Notes under the pieces: model-generated
Database searches by the model: none
Told to the model about the DNA's origin: nothing
What the model saw: only the letters and a program-made list of their open reading frames with translations
From: JAXLWB01 sp046328715
Lineage (GTDB): Bacteria; Chloroflexota; Anaerolineae; Caldilineales; Caldilineaceae
DNA: 64,000 nucleotides
Assembly: GCA_046328715.1 (NCBI GenBank)
Contig: JAXLWB010000008.1
Span: 220,252 to 284,251 of the forward strand
Reading direction: 5' to 3'
Made by a program: the position numbers and the translations under genes
Part shown: positions 1-9,700 of the stretch, in pieces
Position numbering within the stretch: position 1 is the first letter of the stretch
Layout: every line of letters starts with the position of its first letter

Positions 1-2
1 TA

Positions 3-1967
3 GAGACCGATGCTCTCGCCGCTCGCACCATCCGCAACGAGGTACAGACGATCGTCTTTGGCCGGTCGAGGCGTACGGTGGAGTTGTTGCTTACCTATTT
101 GCGGGAACAAATGACAATTACGGATTCTAATTCTAACACAAATCCGCAATCTCTAATCCGAGGTTACCGAGGCGGCTACCTGCCGGAGGAGCGCCGTGCG
201 ATTGAAGCTGGATTGCGCAGCGGAGAGGTGCGCGGTGTGGTAGCGACCAATGCGCTCGAACTGGGCATCGACATTGGTCAGTTGCAAGCGGCTGTTCTTT
301 GCGGTTATCCGGGCAGCATCGCCTCGATTTGGCAGCAGATGGGGCGCGCCGGGCGGACCCAAGAAGGGGCGCTGGCTATCCTCGTCACCAGCGGGTTGCC
401 AATTGACCAATATCTCGCCCGCCACCCCGAGTTTCTCTTTGAGCGCTCGCCCGAACAAGCGCTAATTAACCCAGACAACCTGATGTTGCTGGTGGACCAG
501 ATGCGCTGTGCCGCCTTTGAACTGCCGTTCAGCACCAGCGATGGCTTTGGCCACTCTCAGTTTAGCAGCGACGTCTTCGATCTGCTGCTCGAACAAGGCG
601 ATATCAAACGCTTTGGCACGCGCTTGATGTGGAGCGGTGCGGGCTATCCCTCGCGCCAGATCAGCTTGCGTAGTGCTGGCAGCGAGCAGGTGGTGATCCA
701 AATGGGTCGAAGAAGTGGGGAGATGGGGAGATGGGGAGATGAGGAGAAGCAAGGTGAGCAACCACAGGCTCGTATCATTGGCGAGATTAGTGTCGAAAGT
801 GCGCCGTTTGAGGTGCATGATGGTGCGATCTACATGCACGAGGGCGAAACCTATCGGGTTGATCAGCTCGATTTGGAGCAGCGCATTGCCAGCGTGACAC
901 CCGTCAACGTCGATTTCTACACAGCCACTGATGGCGAGTTGGAGGTGGAGGTGCTGCAAGTTCACGCTGAACGCCACAGTGAGACAGTAGGGCAGTGGAT
1001 CAGTAAGTCAGTGGATCGTGAGCTAGCAATCCCCAATCCCCAATCCGCAATCCGCAATTCCATCTCCCACGGCGACTTGCGTGTCATCTCGCAGATCACT
1101 GGTTACCGTCGCATTCGTCGGCAGACGCACGAGGTGATCGATACCTTTCCGTTGGATTACCCGCCTTCGACTTTGGAGACTGCTGGCTATTGGTTCTCCA
1201 TCAGTGAAGAGACACAACGCATCCTGGCAGAACAGGGAGCCTGGTTTGATTCTATCAACGACTATGGCCCCAACTGGCAGGAGCAACGGCAAAAGGCGCG
1301 CAAACGCGACGGCTTTCGCTGTACCCAATGCGGTGCGAAAGAGCCGCCCGAACGTGAACATGATGTTCATCACGTCCGCCCCTTTCGCACCTTTGGCTAC
1401 GTGCGTGGCGTCAACGACTTCTATCTGCAAGCCAACGTCCTGAACAATCTCCTACTCGTTTGCCGCAACTGCCACCGTCGCATCGAATCGGGCGTACGCA
1501 CACGCGGTGCCCTTGACGGGCTCGGCTACGCCATCAACAATATCGCTCCCATCTACCTCATGTGCGATCCGGGAGATATTGGGGTGTATGTCGAGCGCGC
1601 CGAAATGCGAAATGCGGAAGTCGGAATGCGGAATCTGCAAGCTTCCACGGACGAAAATTCAATTCCGACTTCCGCAATCCGCAATCCGCAATCGACTCTC
1701 CCCACCATTTACATCTATGAACGCATCCCCGCTGGACTCGGTTTTGCGCTGCGCCTGTATGAAATGCATGAAGATATGCTGCGTGCTGCCCACGAATTGA
1801 TCACCCACTGCCCCTGTCACAATGGCTGTCCTGCCTGTATCGGACCTGTCGTCGATCATCCACTGGCCCAACTAGAGACCAAACACCTCACAACTGCTCT
1901 TCTGGAGGTGCTCCTCACTGGTCAGGTGGAGGATACAAGGGTCGCTTCCGAAGACGTAGAATTTTAA
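3..1967 (+). CDS. MrfA/YprA-like DEAD/DEAH helicase, 5'-truncated, with HNH motif
   Basis: The reading frame is open to the left edge, so the N-terminal half with the Walker motifs lies outside the window. What remains starts in the second RecA-like domain. Bases 200-360 encode the motif V/VI region (ATNALELGIDIG, then QQMGRAGR). The end (about 1700-1910) is a DUF1998-type C-terminus with a CPC-x3-GCPAC cysteine cluster, as in the DNA-repair helicase MrfA. Between them, about 1296-1490 encodes an HNH-like module: C-x2-C, an HH pair, an N, then C-x2-CH. An HNH insert is not part of B. subtilis MrfA. The gene also carries four in-frame low-complexity inserts (about 120-160, 717-740, 981-1062, 1604-1695) made of the same words found between genes here. 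The helicase assignment is firm. Nuclease activity is inferred. Confidence 0.85.
   Translation, partial: ETDALAARTIRNEVQTIVFGRSRRTVELLLTYLREQMTITDSNSNTNPQSLIRGYRGGYLPEERRAIEAGLRSGEVRGVVATNALELGIDIGQLQAAVLCGYPGSIASIWQQMGRAGRTQEGALAILVTSGLPIDQYLARHPEFLFERSPEQALINPDNLMLLVDQMRCAAFELPFSTSDGFGHSQFSSDVFDLLLEQGDIKRFGTRLMWSGAGYPSRQISLRSAGSEQVVIQMGRRSGEMGRWGDEEKQGEQPQARIIGEISVESAPFEVHDGAIYMHEGETYRVDQLDLEQRIASVTPVNVDFYTATDGELEVEVLQVHAERHSETVGQWISKSVDRELAIPNPQSAIRNSISHGDLRVISQITGYRRIRRQTHEVIDTFPLDYPPSTLETAGYWFSISEETQRILAEQGAWFDSINDYGPNWQEQRQKARKRDGFRCTQCGAKEPPEREHDVHHVRPFRTFGYVRGVNDFYLQANVLNNLLLVCRNCHRRIESGVRTRGALDGLGYAINNIAPIYLMCDPGDIGVYVERAEMRNAEVGMRNLQASTDENSIPTSAIRNPQSTLPTIYIYERIPAGLGFALRLYEMHEDMLRAAHELITHCPCHNGCPACIGPVVDHPLAQLETKHLTTALLEVLLTGQVEDTRVASEDVEF
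717..740 (+). repeat. Three exact copies of GGGGAGAT inside the helicase gene
   Basis: An 8 bp unit is repeated three times, followed by a degenerate fourth unit (GAGGAGAA). Total length is a multiple of three, so the frame is kept. It encodes a Gly/Arg/Glu-rich patch. The unit length matches that of the intergenic hairpin words elsewhere in the window. Confidence 0.9.
981..1062 (+). repeat. Two word families inserted in frame in the helicase gene
   Basis: The first half holds AGACAGTA/GGGCAGTG/AGTCAGTG-type words, like the hairpins at 3522 and 26921. The second half holds CAATCCCC and CAATCCGC repeats, as upstream of 59459. Translated, they give a short Ser/Val/Gln stretch and an NPQSAIRN stretch with no resemblance to the helicase family. 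The reading frame is uninterrupted. Confidence 0.85.
1613..1676 (+). repeat. 15 bp perfect inverted repeat inside the helicase gene
   Basis: The left arm at 1613-1627 (TGCGGAAGTCGGAAT) is the exact reverse complement of 1662-1676, with a 34 base loop. The right arm continues into CAATCCGCAATCCGCAATC words to about 1693. It is the coding-region counterpart of the intergenic hairpins and lies between the HNH and DUF1998 parts. Confidence 0.9.
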
Positions 1968-2095
1968 GTGAAACGTGAAATGTGATGCGTGAGTCGGTAC
2001 TCTGACAAAGCGATTATATCGGTTCGACACTTATCGATTGAAGATTAGAGAGCATCTGTAATTCACGTATCACGTTTCACGCATCACTACTCACT
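1967..2095. repeat. Word-built inverted repeat (GTGAAAC type)
   Basis: The left arm (about 1967-1993) is made of GTGAAAC/GTGAAAT/GTGATGC words and begins at the last base of the helicase stop codon. The right arm (2061-2095) is made of TTCACGC/ATCACGT/TTTCACG words in the opposite sense and ends directly before the ATG at 2096. The arms share words but are not strictly collinear. About 65 bases of ordinary sequence separate them. Confidence 0.85.
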
Positions 2096-3526
2096 ATGTC
2101 CGAACCATGTTACGACGTCGCTATCATCGGCGGGGGAGTGGTAGGCTGTGCGATTGCACGTGAGTTAACGCGCTATCGACTGGCAGTGTTGCTGTTAGAA
2201 AAGGAGTGCGAAGTCGGATTTGGCACGACCAAAGCCAACAGCGGCATTATCCACGGCGGCCATCACGCCTCTCCTAAGACACTCAAAGGTCGATTGGAGT
2301 GGGCTGGCAACCAGCTTTGGGATCAGTTCTGTGCCGAATTGGGCTTCGGCTTCAAGCGTAGCGGCGAATTAACGATTGCCTTTTCTGAAGAAGAGTTACC
2401 CGTCCTCAACAAGCTGTTGAATAACGCTGCGACACAAGGCATCCCCGGATTGGAACGGTGGGAGCAGCCGCGCATCCGCCAAGAGGAGCCAAACCTTTCG
2501 CCCGCCGTGCTTGCGGCCATTTATGCCCCGACCACTGGGGTCATCAACCCCTACGAAGCCGCTTTTGGCCTAGCTGAGAGTGCTGTACGCAATGGATTAG
2601 ATTTGCGCACCGATTATGCTGTGCAGCACCTTTTTACCGATGGCGAGCATTGGACAATCACAACAAGTCAGGGTGAGTTCCAGGCGCGCTTTGTCCTCAA
2701 TGCCGCCGGATTGTTTGCCGATCAGATTGCCGAGATGGCCGGCGTACGTACTTTTTCGATCCATCCACGCAAGGGCGAAGAATACCTGCTCGACAAACGG
2801 GTCGCTGGACTGGTACGCCATGTCATTTTTCCATGTCCGACATCGGTCTCGAAAGGCATCCTCGTCATCCCGACCTACGATGGCACGATCATGGTCGGTC
2901 CCACTGCCCACGACACAGCGGAGCGCAGCGAACTGACGACCTCGTTTGCTGGGGCGGCGGAAGTCTTCGCCTCGATCAAACGCATCGTGCCTGGGCTTAG
3001 CGAACGAGATGTGATCGCTCAGTTTGCTGGTCTGCGCGCAGCCGCCGATGGCGATGATTTCATCATCGGTCCAACCGCAAAGCGTGGCTTTATCAATGTG
3101 GCGGGCATTCAATCGCCTGGATTGACTGCAGCACCAGCCATAGCCAAGATGGTGGTGGAAATTCTGCGAGACGAGGGCTTACGCTTGGAAGTGAACGATC
3201 AATTTGTTGCTAGCTTGCCAAAAATAGTCCACTTTGCCACGCTACCTACTGATCAACAGATCGCGCTGACAATGAACGATCCACGCTATCGGCGCATGGT
3301 CTGTCGCTGCGAGTTTATCACCGAGGGCGAGGTGCTGGATGCAATTGGACGTGGCGCAACGACGCTCGATGGCATCAAGTTTCGCACACGGGCAGGAATG
3401 GGACGTTGTCAAGGTGGCTTCTGCACGGCACGCTGTATGGAATTGCTCGCCCAGCAACGGCACGTCCCAATGTCGGCCATCACCAAACGGGGAGGCAATT
3501 CCTGGCTGGTGCGAGAAAGGGAGTAA
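2096..3526 (+). CDS. GlpA-like FAD-dependent glycerol-3-phosphate dehydrogenase
   Basis: This 476-residue protein begins with a classic FAD-binding Rossmann motif (DVAIIGGGVVGCAIA, residues 7-21) of the DAO/GlpA family and oxidises a hydroxy-acid substrate, most likely sn-glycerol 3-phosphate. The C-terminus has a BFD-like [2Fe-2S] domain with a CRC pair and a C-x4-C pair (about residues 401-445). It is followed by a GlpB-like flavoprotein and a DUF1667 protein, an arrangement known from Thermotoga and other anaerobes. The start directly abuts a hairpin repeat and has no visible Shine-Dalgarno. The stop TAA overlaps the first word of the next repeat. Substrate specificity is inferred from family and neighbours. 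Confidence 0.85.
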   Translation: MSEPCYDVAIIGGGVVGCAIARELTRYRLAVLLLEKECEVGFGTTKANSGIIHGGHHASPKTLKGRLEWAGNQLWDQFCAELGFGFKRSGELTIAFSEEELPVLNKLLNNAATQGIPGLERWEQPRIRQEEPNLSPAVLAAIYAPTTGVINPYEAAFGLAESAVRNGLDLRTDYAVQHLFTDGEHWTITTSQGEFQARFVLNAAGLFADQIAEMAGVRTFSIHPRKGEEYLLDKRVAGLVRHVIFPCPTSVSKGILVIPTYDGTIMVGPTAHDTAERSELTTSFAGAAEVFASIKRIVPGLSERDVIAQFAGLRAAADGDDFIIGPTAKRGFINVAGIQSPGLTAAPAIAKMVVEILRDEGLRLEVNDQFVASLPKIVHFATLPTDQQIALTMNDPRYRRMVCRCEFITEGEVLDAIGRGATTLDGIKFRTRAGMGRCQGGFCTARCMELLAQQRHVPMSAITKRGGNSWLVRERE

Positions 3527-3580
3527 GACAGTAAGACAGTGGAATGGTTTTTACTGTCTCACTGTCTTACTGTCCTACTG
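3522..3580. repeat. Word-built hairpin (AGACAGTA type)
   Basis: Bases 3527-3541 (GACAGTAAGACAGTG) are the exact reverse complement of 3560-3574. Both arms extend further with the same 8 bp words. The repeat starts inside the stop region of the GlpA-like gene and ends about 24 bases before the next start codon. Confidence 0.92.
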
Positions 3581-3603
3581 AATTTGTTAGGCAGGGATGC
3601 GCG

Positions 3604-4887
3604 ATGATCGTACAGAAACCGGTTCATCTTCATAAAAATTACGATGTCATCGTGGTCGGTGGCGGGCCGGGCGGGTTGGGTGCGGCGCTGGCAGCCAAGG
3701 AAGCGGGTGCAGAACGAGTACTGGTTGTCGACCGCGAAAAAGAAGCGGGCGGTATCCTGCTGCAATGTATCCATTCTGGCTTCGGACTGCATCACTTTGG
3801 CGAAGAGTTGACAGGACCCGAATATGCCCAGCGCGTACTCGAACAGGCACTTGAGCACGAGGTTGATCTCGTAACCGATGCCTATGTACTCGATATCAGT
3901 CCAGCCAAACAGGTCAAGCTGATGTCGGTGGAGCATGGGGTCACGCTGCTGGATACCAAGGCTGCCGTGCTAGCAATGGGTGCCCGAGAGCGAACTCGTG
4001 CCGCCATCCGCATTCCTGGCACTCGCCCAGCAGGCGTATTGACTGCCGGATTGGCGCAACGTTTGGTCAACCTTCATGGCTATCTGCCAGGACGACGGGT
4101 GGCGATCCTTGGCTCGGGCGATATTGGGTTGATCATGGCGCGTCGTCTGACGCTGGAGGGAGTCGAAGTGGTCGGCATCTTTGAGTTGATGCAACACGCC
4201 AATGGTCTCAACCGCAACATCGTCCAGTGCCTGCATGATTTCAACATTCCACTGCACCTTTCCACCACCGTAGTGCAAATTCATGGGCAAGAGCGGGTGG
4301 AGAAAATCACCGTCGCCCCGGTCGATGAGAAGCTACAGCCGCTCCTAGACCGAGCTTGGGATGTCGCCTGCGATACGCTGCTAGTCTCGATTGGCTTGAT
4401 TCCAGAAAACGAACTTTCCCGGCAGATAAACCTGCGTCTGGATCCAGTCACCAGTGGCCCCGTGGTCAACAGCACGATGGAGACATCGCGTGACGGCATC
4501 TTTGCCTGTGGAAATGTGGTGCATATCCATGATTTGGTCGATTTTGTCAGTGCGGAGGCGACCTTGGCGGGCGAGAACGCAGGTCGCTTGGTCACGGGTC
4601 AACGCTTACCTAGCGATAATGTACGTCTGATCCCAGCAGAAAATGTTGCCTATTGTGTGCCGCACACCCTTTCCACTGACCGCGAACATACCGTCTATTT
4701 ACGAGTGCACAAGCCGCTGGAGAGCTGTAGCATTCAACTGAGCACGACGGACGGGCGCTTTGTCTATGAGAAAAAACTGCGTTATGTCTTTCCTGCTGAG
4801 ATGGTCAATCTCAAGTTGCGGCCCAAGTTTCTGGAAAACTTTCATGAAGATGCGTTAAAAGTTGATGTTGTGAAACGTGACTCGTGA
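3604..4887 (+). CDS. NAD(P)/FAD-dependent oxidoreductase (GlpB-like partner)
   Basis: A flavoprotein disulfide-reductase-fold protein with an N-terminal FAD motif (VIVVGGGPGGLGAALAA) and a second Rossmann motif in the middle (VAILGSGDIGLIMARRL) for NAD(P). It probably passes electrons from the GlpA-like subunit. An in-frame ATG exists at 3544, but the codons from there to 3604 are hairpin repeat. The ATG at 3604 follows an AGGGA site and starts just before the FAD domain, so it is preferred. The last residues (VVKRDS) and the stop codon come from the following GTGAAAC-type repeat. The family length (about 420 residues) fits without that tail. Confidence 0.85.
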   Translation: MIVQKPVHLHKNYDVIVVGGGPGGLGAALAAKEAGAERVLVVDREKEAGGILLQCIHSGFGLHHFGEELTGPEYAQRVLEQALEHEVDLVTDAYVLDISPAKQVKLMSVEHGVTLLDTKAAVLAMGARERTRAAIRIPGTRPAGVLTAGLAQRLVNLHGYLPGRRVAILGSGDIGLIMARRLTLEGVEVVGIFELMQHANGLNRNIVQCLHDFNIPLHLSTTVVQIHGQERVEKITVAPVDEKLQPLLDRAWDVACDTLLVSIGLIPENELSRQINLRLDPVTSGPVVNSTMETSRDGIFACGNVVHIHDLVDFVSAEATLAGENAGRLVTGQRLPSDNVRLIPAENVAYCVPHTLSTDREHTVYLRVHKPLESCSIQLSTTDGRFVYEKKLRYVFPAEMVNLKLRPKFLENFHEDALKVDVVKRDS

Positions 4888-4972
4888 AACGTGAGCCGTG
4901 AAACGTGAATTTGCTGTCAACGTATTTCAAGACGAATCAACATTCACTTTTCACGCATCACGTTTCACGTCT
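4871..4972. repeat. Word-built inverted repeat (GTGAAAC type, second copy)
   Basis: The left arm holds five to six 7 bp units (GTGAAAC alternating with GTGACTC and GTGAGCC) at 4871-4910. The right arm (4942-4970) holds TTTCACG/CATCACG words. It uses the same word family as 1967-2095, supplies the stop codon at 4885-4887, and ends about 8 bases before the ATG at 4981. Confidence 0.9.
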
Positions 4973-4980
4973 TAATCCCT

Positions 4981-5370
4981 ATGCCAACTCTACCCACCTT
5001 CTCTACCATCCATTACCTCTGTATTGGTTGCCCCTTGGGGTGCAGGCTGGAGGTGGACGAAGATCAACCAGGTCATATCGTCGAGATCCGTGGCTTTTCG
5101 TGCAAGCGGGGCAGGGAGTACGCTGCCCAGGAGCATGTCGATCCACGACGCACAGTGACAACCACAGTTGCTGTACAACATACGCTGTGGCCTCGGCTGC
5201 CAGTGAAAAGCAACAAGCCGGTGACTAAGGCTCGTGTCGCATCCATCTGTCAAGCCCTCAGTACAACCCAGGTTGACGCGCCCATTCATTTGGGAGACGT
5301 CATTGTAGCCAACATCCTGGGGACAGGCGCAGATATCATTGCTACACGTACGATGGAACGTTGGGATTGA
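4981..5370 (+). CDS. DUF1667 family protein, GlpC-like small subunit
   Basis: A 129-residue protein with an N-terminal C-x2-C-x3-C pattern (CIGCPLGC, residues 18-25) and another Cys at about residue 41, typical of DUF1667. These proteins regularly follow GlpA/GlpB-like flavoproteins in anaerobes and may bind a metal or Fe-S centre. No Shine-Dalgarno is visible because the preceding repeat runs almost to the ATG. The gene converges on the serine-hydrolase gene with one base between the two stop codons. Confidence 0.8.
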   Translation: MPTLPTFSTIHYLCIGCPLGCRLEVDEDQPGHIVEIRGFSCKRGREYAAQEHVDPRRTVTTTVAVQHTLWPRLPVKSNKPVTKARVASICQALSTTQVDAPIHLGDVIVANILGTGADIIATRTMERWD

Positions 5371-5371
5371 T

Positions 5372-6418
5372 TCACGCTAACAACTCGTATACAGCCATCG
5401 TCGCATTCCAGGGGTCGCACCAGTAACTGTTACAAAGAATGACAACGCCGATGTTGCTCTCTGTCCAGATGCGCAGGTTGCTCAGAAAACCGTCATCGCC
5501 GCCGTCGTGTTGCATTACCCGTTCCGCATAGCGCCGACTGCGCCACCAACCTAATGCCGGATCTTGCGTGGCTTTAGGATCACTGTTGATAAACTGTATC
5601 TGCCACATCACTTCGTAACTTTTGGGTTGCAAAATCCGTACACCATCCAGTTCGCCCTGGTTGAGACTCACCAACATCCAGCGCGCCATCTCTTCCGCAC
5701 TGCTGGCGATACAGCCACAAGGTACATGCATCCGGTTGTAGGGATAGTATGACTGAACAATGGTACGCGGTGTTGCATTTTCCACAGCTTCTTGATAGCC
5801 AATTGCCACCAATTCAGGATGTTCGGCACGCGGAGCCATCAGGGTCGTTGTGGTCATTCCCAACGGGTCGAAGAGATGACGCTTCATATAGGCCTCGTAG
5901 CTCATACCCGACACTTTGGCAATCAAGTCGCCGAGTACGTTGTAGGCGATATCGCTGTAGCTGATCGTATTTGGTGCCAGATCCAACAATTGGTGTGTTG
6001 CCAATCCGCGCACATGGCGTTCGAGTGAGCCATCATCGAATTCTGGCTTGTCCCAACCATAGTCGTTGGGATGGCCGATGCCACTGATATGACAAAGGCA
6101 TTGACGAATGGTGATCTGATCGGAGCGTGGGCTATCCACCTTGAAGTAGGGCAGATGTTTGACGATCGGGTCATCGAGTTCAACTTTGCCTGTCTCCTTC
6201 AGTTGCATGATCGCCGTGCTGGTCATTGTCTTGGCAACCGAGGCAATATGAAAGAGCGTTTGAGCTGTTGCTGGCCTTTGCGTTTGTAGATCTTGCACGC
6301 CATAACCTGCACTGAAGACAAGAGCGCCCTCCCGCACAACGGCAACAGAAAGGCCAGGAATCTGCCCTTTTTCTACATAGCCACGCAGGTAGGCATCGAC
6401 GGCTGAAAAGGTTGACAT
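5372..6418 (-). CDS. Serine hydrolase, class C beta-lactamase/penicillin-binding fold
   Basis: A 348-residue protein of the beta-lactamase-related esterase/peptidase family. The SxxK nucleophile pair is Ser60-Val-Ala-Lys63. The usual YxN motif reads YSD (Tyr154-Ser-Asp156), a substitution at the Asn position. A late HDGGDDG stretch fills the place of the KTG/HxG motif. No signal peptide is evident, so a cytosolic esterase or peptidase role is more likely than beta-lactam resistance. It lies after the exopolysaccharide cluster on the same strand but is separated by about 300 bases with a hairpin. Substrate unknown. Confidence 0.82.
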   Translation of the reverse strand: MSTFSAVDAYLRGYVEKGQIPGLSVAVVREGALVFSAGYGVQDLQTQRPATAQTLFHIASVAKTMTSTAIMQLKETGKVELDDPIVKHLPYFKVDSPRSDQITIRQCLCHISGIGHPNDYGWDKPEFDDGSLERHVRGLATHQLLDLAPNTISYSDIAYNVLGDLIAKVSGMSYEAYMKRHLFDPLGMTTTTLMAPRAEHPELVAIGYQEAVENATPRTIVQSYYPYNRMHVPCGCIASSAEEMARWMLVSLNQGELDGVRILQPKSYEVMWQIQFINSDPKATQDPALGWWRSRRYAERVMQHDGGDDGFLSNLRIWTESNIGVVILCNSYWCDPWNATMAVYELLA

Positions 6419-6635
6419 AGATCTCCTTGGTACGTGACAAAAAATTATATTCTCAAGTGTAAAAAACTGGGACGTGGGTAGCTAAGAATTAGGTATCAAC
6501 AATTCCTAACCCAAGCGCGTGAATGTTGATTCCTCGCTGACAGGAATGATTCACGAATGTGAAGTTGGTGCAGGGCTGGCATTACCCGGCACGGAAAGTG
6601 GTAGAGGCAGAGTTCACTTTGATGACAAAAGTATA

Positions 6636-6690
6636 CAGGAGGCAAGATACAGGTTGCAAATTATAATTGCAGCCTGTATCTTGCCTCCTG
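6636..6690. repeat. 24 bp inverted repeat in the 6419-6723 gap
   Basis: Bases 6636-6659 and 6667-6690 form a 24 bp stem with one mismatch and a 7 base A/T loop. There is no T-run, so it is not a standard intrinsic terminator, although it could stop or stabilise the transcript arriving from the 6724-10056 gene. The rest of the 305-base gap shows no gene. Confidence 0.88.
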
Positions 6691-6723
6691 CTATTCCACA
6701 ACAAATATCACTACCGGTTCGTG

Positions 6724-9700
6724 CTAGTTGTTACTAGCCGAGATCAGTGGCAGATAGACTCGCTGATTGCCAACGTCCTGGTCGTTTGCATATTCTCCCT
6801 GCTCGGGCAGATAAAGCGGGGCACCTCCTGTCACTTGCAGTGTGGCGATGACCTCCGGTTGCCCAGCCACCGACAATGTGAAGCTTCCTTCACCTCGCTC
6901 CGCAGTTGAGAGCTGATAGAGGAAGCTGCCATCGCTCTCTGTTTGCAGGGTGGTAAGCGCTTCACCGCCGAGCTGCAACGTCACTTCACTATTGGCTGCA
7001 AAGTGCTGACCCGACACCCGAACCATGCTGCCCGGAGCCACGCTGTTGTATTCCAACAACAATGCCTTCGTCGAAACTTCTGGGGTCGGAGCGTCTGTGT
7101 TGTCACTTGGCATGTCGGGCATTGCCGAACGTGCCAAACTCCATTGAATCACCAGGCGTGCAGCAGAAGTTGGGCGGTTTTCATAAGAATAGGCAGAATG
7201 GTAGCCTGTACCATCAATGATGAACGCCATACTGTTCCCACTATTCCAGCCCGCTCGATTCACAAGTTCCTGGACGACTGTCTTGAGACTTGGCGTCGAG
7301 TTTTTTGCACCATTGATGAGCCAGCTTGGCACATTACTCCAGTTGACCACAGAAGTTGTACGAGTACGTGACGAGATATCACTACGTGCAGTTGTAAAGG
7401 TTGCCGGGTTATCGCTAGCCTGTCCACGGATTGCCAAACTACCAAGGCCCAACAAGTTCGTAGAGGCAGTAGTAAATTCGATATAGGCATTTGTAATGGT
7501 TGCCCCACGCGGCACTGTGATATTCTGGAAGCGCAATCCACACCATTGGTAGGTATTGGTCAAGCCCAGATCATAGCCCATCTCGATGTCCGAGCTGTTA
7601 ATATTGATGGAGCCACTCGTCTTTGATTCTTCTGAGTCATCGCTGCCTTGCAGAATTCGTGTGTCAACAGTACCGGTCAATGGAGTGGGGGTCGCTGTCG
7701 GTGTGGGCGTTGCAGCGACCACTACAAGTTGCCATTGCTGATTGGCATTGCCAGTTCCTGGCCATTGAATTACAGAGGTATAATCGGTCGTTCCGCTGCC
7801 GCTCACATCCATGTAGAGATTGCTATGGCGCACAATAAAGTTGACATAGCCAGCAGTGTTGGCATTCACGATACGCCATTGCTGATTTGTGCCATTATTG
7901 AGCTGCCAAAGTTGCAACTGCTCGCCGTTTGTCAGTGAGGCACCATTGATATCGAGCACTCGCCCTGTCTGCTTCGACACAACATAATAGTAGCCATTGC
8001 CAGCCGACACAAAGCTCCATTGTTCGTAGGTGGCCCCAACATCGCTGTATTGAATGATCTTTTGACCATTAGCGGCTGTCATGCTCGGATTGGCGCTCAG
8101 CAACTTGCCGCTACTGCGTGAGACAATCTTGTAGGTCTTACTCGTATCAATAACGGTAGAAGTCGTTGGTGTGGCCGTCGCGGTGGCAGTTGGCGGAATT
8201 GGTGTGTTTGTGCGTGTTGCCGTAGAGGTAGCGGTGGGGGGGAGCGGGGTATTCGTTCGTGTCGCCGTTGCCGTAGCTGTGGGTGGCACTGCCGTGTTGG
8301 TTGACGTTGCCGTCGGCGGAACCGATGTATTGGTTGGCGTTCCTGTTGCTGGGATTGGTGTATTGGTTGACGTCGCTGTTGGAACGGGCGTGTCGGTAAA
8401 CGTGGCAGTTGGAACAGCCGTGTTGGTCGATGTGGCGGTGGAGACGGGGGTGTCAGTTGGGCTCGGCGTGTACGTAAAGGTAGCCGTTGGAATTGGCGTA
8501 TTGGTCGGTGTCGCTGTGGGCGACAATGGTGTGTTCGTCGGCGTTGCATTCCCTTGCAAGAAGCGACCCAGAAGGTTTTGCGTGGCCTGTTGAATCCCCG
8601 TACTTACATAACCAGAGCGATCCAAGCCCCAAGCCCACGACATCGTACCAGCAGCAAAGACCCAAGCACCGCTATTGGCTTGGTAGATCGAACTTTGGCT
8701 AATTTCATTGATCGGAGGAGTGCTCGTAGTTGCGACATAGGGGGATTCGGCCAGGGTGGTATAGCCTTGACCGACTGGCGTCGGATACTGCGTATAGAGA
8801 CGATCGACCTCGTAACCAAGCAAGCCAGGAACCACGCTTCCGTCCGTGAAGCCTGTGTTGGCCCACACCCAATGGTTGCTGTTCTTGATAATATAATTTT
8901 GGGTGCCGTAGAAGTCACCATCGATCGTGTATTGAATACCTACCAATTGTTGTTCAGCTCGTCCCAAGTTGCGCCAGAGATCGGTCTTCAGCGCAGGATC
9001 CGTAACTGGATCGAGCGCTTGTGATTTGAAAGTTACAAGCACCCGATTGGGCACATTGGCGCTTGACGGCTCATAGCGAACCTTCCAGTAAATGGTATTG
9101 GCTCCGAAGAAGGCGAGGTTTACGCCGCCGTTGCGTGCAGCTTCTACGGCGTCGAACATCTCCTTTGACCAATATTCATTATGACCAACCGATAGATAAC
9201 CTTTGAAGCTCAACAAGCGCGCACCATTTGCGTGGGTATCGACATCAGTAGTGTAAGAGATGTCATAGCCCATGCGCTCGGCCCAACTGATAAAGTAGCG
9301 CTCCCAATAGTCATCATTGGCAAATTGACCACCGCCATCAGGGCCGCCTGCCCCGCCATAGGGGCGATTGAAGGAAACTTTGACTGCGCGCTGGGTTCCA
9401 TAGGCTGTAAGCGTCGATGAACTGTTAAAGTCGTAGAGGCTTTTGCCTGTGCCGTTATTGGGGTAATTGTTATAGGCTTGATAGGTGTTGACTGGCTGCT
9501 GATAGATAAAATCAGCCACTCGGCTATCATCGCGCACGGTAAAGACAATATAGCTTTGATAGCCTTGCGCATTGGTCAGTTTGGCCAGATAGATACCAGT
9601 AGTCCAGTTGGCAGGGACTGCTAGGGTACGACTAACCGACCAGTTGCACTCGACCATGCCAGTGGTAGCATCAATCGGGCAGGCAGGTTGGGTAGTACCA

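Noticed and set aside
3544..3603. Upstream ATG for the GlpB-like gene
   Set aside because: The added 20 residues are encoded by hairpin repeat and precede a better start with AGGGA.
5372..6418. Antibiotic-resistance beta-lactamase
   Set aside because: The fold and SxxK are present but there is no signal peptide, and the YxN motif is altered, so an esterase or peptidase is likelier.
8171..8593. A 140-codon + strand frame of Val/Ala/Gly repeats
   Set aside because: It is the complement of the Thr/Pro linker of the secreted protein and has no start site or family.
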